DNA of 64,000 bases from Flammeovirga pectinis (lineage in GTDB: Bacteria > Bacteroidota > Bacteroidia > Cytophagales > Flammeovirgaceae): the NCBI RefSeq assembly GCF_003970675.1, contig NZ_CP034562.1:3470001-3534000 (forward strand). The letters run 5' to 3'. The notes under the pieces are model-generated. The model did no database searches. It was not told the DNA's origin and saw nothing but the letters and a program-made list of their open reading frames with translations. Positions within the stretch are counted from its first letter, which is position 1. Each line of letters begins with the position of its first letter. A program made the translations under genes and the position numbers. Below, one piece after another: positions 61,833-64,000 of this stretch.

Positions 61833-63626
61833 TTAAAAACGTTTACCTATACTTAATTGTAATTCCGTTCTATTGTAATCAACATCTATTATTGGGTAAA
61901 TTAATACTGTTGAACTATTATCTAGTGAAATATTATCATCTAATTGATAAGGGCTTTCTATACCTTTCCATTTACTATATATTACAGTAAAATCTGCATA
62001 GAATTTATTATTTCTATAACCTAAACCACCAGTATAAAACTGCTTACTTTTATCAACACCCAAATTATATTCTTCTTTCTGTGCATCTTGATAATAAGCA
62101 TAGCCCACTCGAAGCATTAAGCGTTTGCTCATTCTGTATTCACCACCTGCACGTATATTTACAGTATTTCTTAATTCTTCGTTTAGAATATAATTATCTC
62201 CATCAAAATTTAATGGTTGACTAAACTCAGAATAAGTTCCTTCCAAATAATAAGTTGTTCCATCGCTAACGTTAATTGCAGAATTACCAACATATTCTAC
62301 ATCTACAGTTAAAAAGCCTTTCTTACCAAAGAATGTAGAAATACCACCTGAGGCTTTCCAAGGTGTAGTCATGTTATATTTGGTACGGATTCTATCGTGC
62401 GTTGCAGATTTTTTACCATTGTATGTGGCAGATTCTGATGCATTAGGGTTATATAAGTCCTTTCCTTCTGGGTTATAAACATAATCAGGACCTTCTTCGG
62501 GAGGAAAGTTTGCAGAATTAAAATGTTGATTTTGATAGGCAGCATCATCCCAAGCGTAATTATCATACGTTCGTGTTAGATTAGAAGTATAATAATCATT
62601 TAAACCATACCAAGTAGGAGAAGTATAAGTTGCTCCAATACGTAATGCATCAATTGGTCTCCAGATAACACCTGCAGACAAATTTACACCCCAACCAGTA
62701 GTTTCAAACTCTTCAGCCAAACCTAGGTAGGTTAATTCCTGATCTCTAATTTCAACGTACTCACTTGTTTTCGTATAATTGATATTTTGGATACCAATTT
62801 TACCACCAAAATAGAATTTATCATCAAAATTACCACCATAAGCAAGAGTAGTTTCATATTGTCCACCTCTTGTTTTTACCATTTGGGTTCTTTGCTTTAC
62901 ATATGATGTATCAGTTCCATTTACAGTAATCGGAAACCCATATTTATCTCTATCTGAATTATAATAATAATTATAGCTGTTATCGTCATCACTATAAACT
63001 GGTTTAATTAAATCTAAAGCATATGCCATTTCACCAAGAGATAATAAGGTATATCCTCTGGCATAATCTTGTGATGCTAAATCCATATTTGATTTATAGG
63101 TTCCATATGCAGCTTCTTCAAAATAGTTTAACAATGATGTTGGGTTACTTCCATTTTCAGTATAATAGACATCGCTATTATAATCTGCTATTCTATTAAA
63201 AGAAATTGAAAAGGCACCCCCTCTCCATTTCCCACCATTTGATGAAGATTTAGAACTTGCCCAAACTGCACCCAACTGAGGTAAGAAAAATCTTGTTTGC
63301 TCTCCACTACCTTGAACTCCATCTCCAGAAGATGTAGTACCTGTAAAACCTAAACCCATTGATAATTGGTATTCAGATTTACGCATAAAACCCAAACCTG
63401 CAGGATTTAAAATACCATGTGATATATCTCCACCTAAAGACACACCCGCACCTCCTAAAGCTCTAATTCTTGCAGACCCAACAATATTTTGCTGAGAAAA
63501 ACGTGTTGCATCCTTATAATACCCAAAAGCTGGAGGTATGTCTCCATTCTGTGCATTCGAAATTAAGTTAAAGAATGCGATGAATGCTATTAATAAAATT
63601 GGTTTCTTATAATCTCTTTTAAACAT
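61833..63626 (-). CDS. FadL/OmpP1-type outer-membrane protein
   Basis: Starting at Met 63626 (MFKRDYKKPILLIAFIAFF), the protein has about 597 residues: signal peptide ending SNAQ, then a long outer-membrane barrel. The N-terminal SARIRALGGAGVSLGGDISHGILNPAGLGF is the FadL/OMPP1/TodX-type hatch segment. Tyr- and Asn-rich strands follow, ending LQLSIGKRF. The family transports hydrophobic compounds. It is 19 bases upstream of the HD gene. The frame extends 33 codons further without a signal-like sequence. Confidence 0.8.
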   Translation of the reverse strand: MFKRDYKKPILLIAFIAFFNLISNAQNGDIPPAFGYYKDATRFSQQNIVGSARIRALGGAGVSLGGDISHGILNPAGLGFMRKSEYQLSMGLGFTGTTSSGDGVQGSGEQTRFFLPQLGAVWASSKSSSNGGKWRGGAFSISFNRIADYNSDVYYTENGSNPTSLLNYFEEAAYGTYKSNMDLASQDYARGYTLLSLGEMAYALDLIKPVYSDDDNSYNYYYNSDRDKYGFPITVNGTDTSYVKQRTQMVKTRGGQYETTLAYGGNFDDKFYFGGKIGIQNINYTKTSEYVEIRDQELTYLGLAEEFETTGWGVNLSAGVIWRPIDALRIGATYTSPTWYGLNDYYTSNLTRTYDNYAWDDAAYQNQHFNSANFPPEEGPDYVYNPEGKDLYNPNASESATYNGKKSATHDRIRTKYNMTTPWKASGGISTFFGKKGFLTVDVEYVGNSAINVSDGTTYYLEGTYSEFSQPLNFDGDNYILNEELRNTVNIRAGGEYRMSKRLMLRVGYAYYQDAQKEEYNLGVDKSKQFYTGGLGYRNNKFYADFTVIYSKWKGIESPYQLDDNISLDNSSTVLIYPIIDVDYNRTELQLSIGKRF

Positions 63627-63755
63627 ATCGTGATTTGATGAATTATTAAAAAATATAAGAGATGAGCTTGATTTGATTGTTAGAAATGTCAAGTTACAAA
63701 AAAAGGATGTCTCGTATAGAAACATCCTTAAAATATTTTGAGAAACTATTTAATA

Positions 63756-64000
63756 CTATCGTCTTCTTACAGAACGACCAGCAGATCCACTACTTCTACC
63801 TGCTCCTGAAGGTGCAGATCTAAACGAAGATCCTGATGTAGAACTAGGTCTTTGTAATGAATTATTATTAAAAGAGTTTCTAGAATTATTCCAATTATTA
63901 TTTGAAGGACGAGTTGTCGTCGTTCTTGGCGCAGTTGCAGTTCTTGCTACAGAAGATTCTCTGTATCTAGAAGGATACTTAACACCTGCAGCAGGTGCAT
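63756..64000 (-). CDS. C-terminal end of a Ser/Arg/Asn-rich protein (cut by window edge)
   Basis: About 81 codons are visible to the TAG at 63756-63758. The sequence is low complexity, rich in Ser, Arg, Asn, Pro and Gly (RTTTTRPSNNNWNN..., ending SAGRSVRRR). The start lies beyond the window. A basic, disordered tail is all that can be said; the product is unknown. Confidence 0.65.
   Translation of the reverse strand, partial: APAAGVKYPSRYRESSVARTATAPRTTTTRPSNNNWNNSRNSFNNNSLQRPSSTSGSSFRSAPSGAGRSSGSAGRSVRRR

Noticed and set aside
1-64000. tRNA and rRNA genes
   Set aside because: No tRNA cloverleaf or rRNA sequence was recognised in the intergenic regions that I read.

Overview
The window is a stretch of low-G+C chromosome from a member of the Bacteroidota, probably a marine Cytophagales/Flammeovirga-type bacterium. 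Support comes from the LpxC-FabZ fusion, a long NagB fused to a PIG-L deacetylase, FecR with a DUF4974-type end, a sigma factor of the Bacteroidota ECF type, TAnnTTTG-type promoter elements, LytTR regulators, a Reg_prop/Y_Y_Y/SpoIIE sensor, and the lack of Shine-Dalgarno sequences. The genus is inference; no rRNA is present to test it.

Layout. 1-2.8 kb: duplicated hairpins, a small MotA/TolQ/ExbB-like protein and a LytS/LytTR two-component pair. 2.9-8.2 kb: a probable zinc-starvation (Zur) locus. It has a MerC-like protein, a Fur-family regulator, then a tight four-gene operon of TonB receptor, His/Asp-rich lipoprotein, stand-alone HisI and GTP cyclohydrolase FolE. Three near-identical 7-1-7 palindromes lie upstream of the three transcription units. 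8.2-10.9 kb: decayed mobile DNA, with an IS30-type relic and a broken IS3-family element that abuts a 5'-truncated metallopeptidase gene.

11.1-22.7 kb is the most striking region. The last codons of mnmE (trmE), whose intact copy is at 22661-24040, recur as direct repeats at about 11095, 15516 and 17815. They cut the region into three cassettes, each loaded with phage-defence-type genes: AbiH + Fic + AAA/DUF4143 ATPase; an AbiEi/AbiEii toxin-antitoxin pair; and a 1398-residue NACHT NTPase. Two junctions also carry a copy of the mnmE terminator, and a further conserved repeat of about 280 bp with GTATAC palindromes follows the mnmE end. No integrase is visible. This looks like a tandem array of passive defence cassettes in the 3' end of mnmE, the gene end that SGI1-type islands also use.

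22.7-40 kb is mostly core genome: mnmE, an orphan FecR/ECF sigma pair, nth, nagB-PIG-L beside namZ (amino-sugar and wall recycling), small membrane proteins, a nitroreductase, an alpha/beta hydrolase, pth, an SPFH protein, rimM, outer-membrane proteins and a membrane-bound LytTR protein. The SRP RNA gene lies at about 40.1 kb. 40-64 kb holds a SNF2 helicase, a SpoIIE-phosphatase sensor, an L,D-transpeptidase-like lipoprotein, two DAACS symporters (one fused to a solute-binding domain), an ABC ATPase, the lipid A genes lpxA, lpxC/fabZ and lpxD, an HD phosphohydrolase, a FadL-type outer-membrane protein, and the end of a low-complexity protein cut by the window edge. Many operon ends have clear hairpin terminators.
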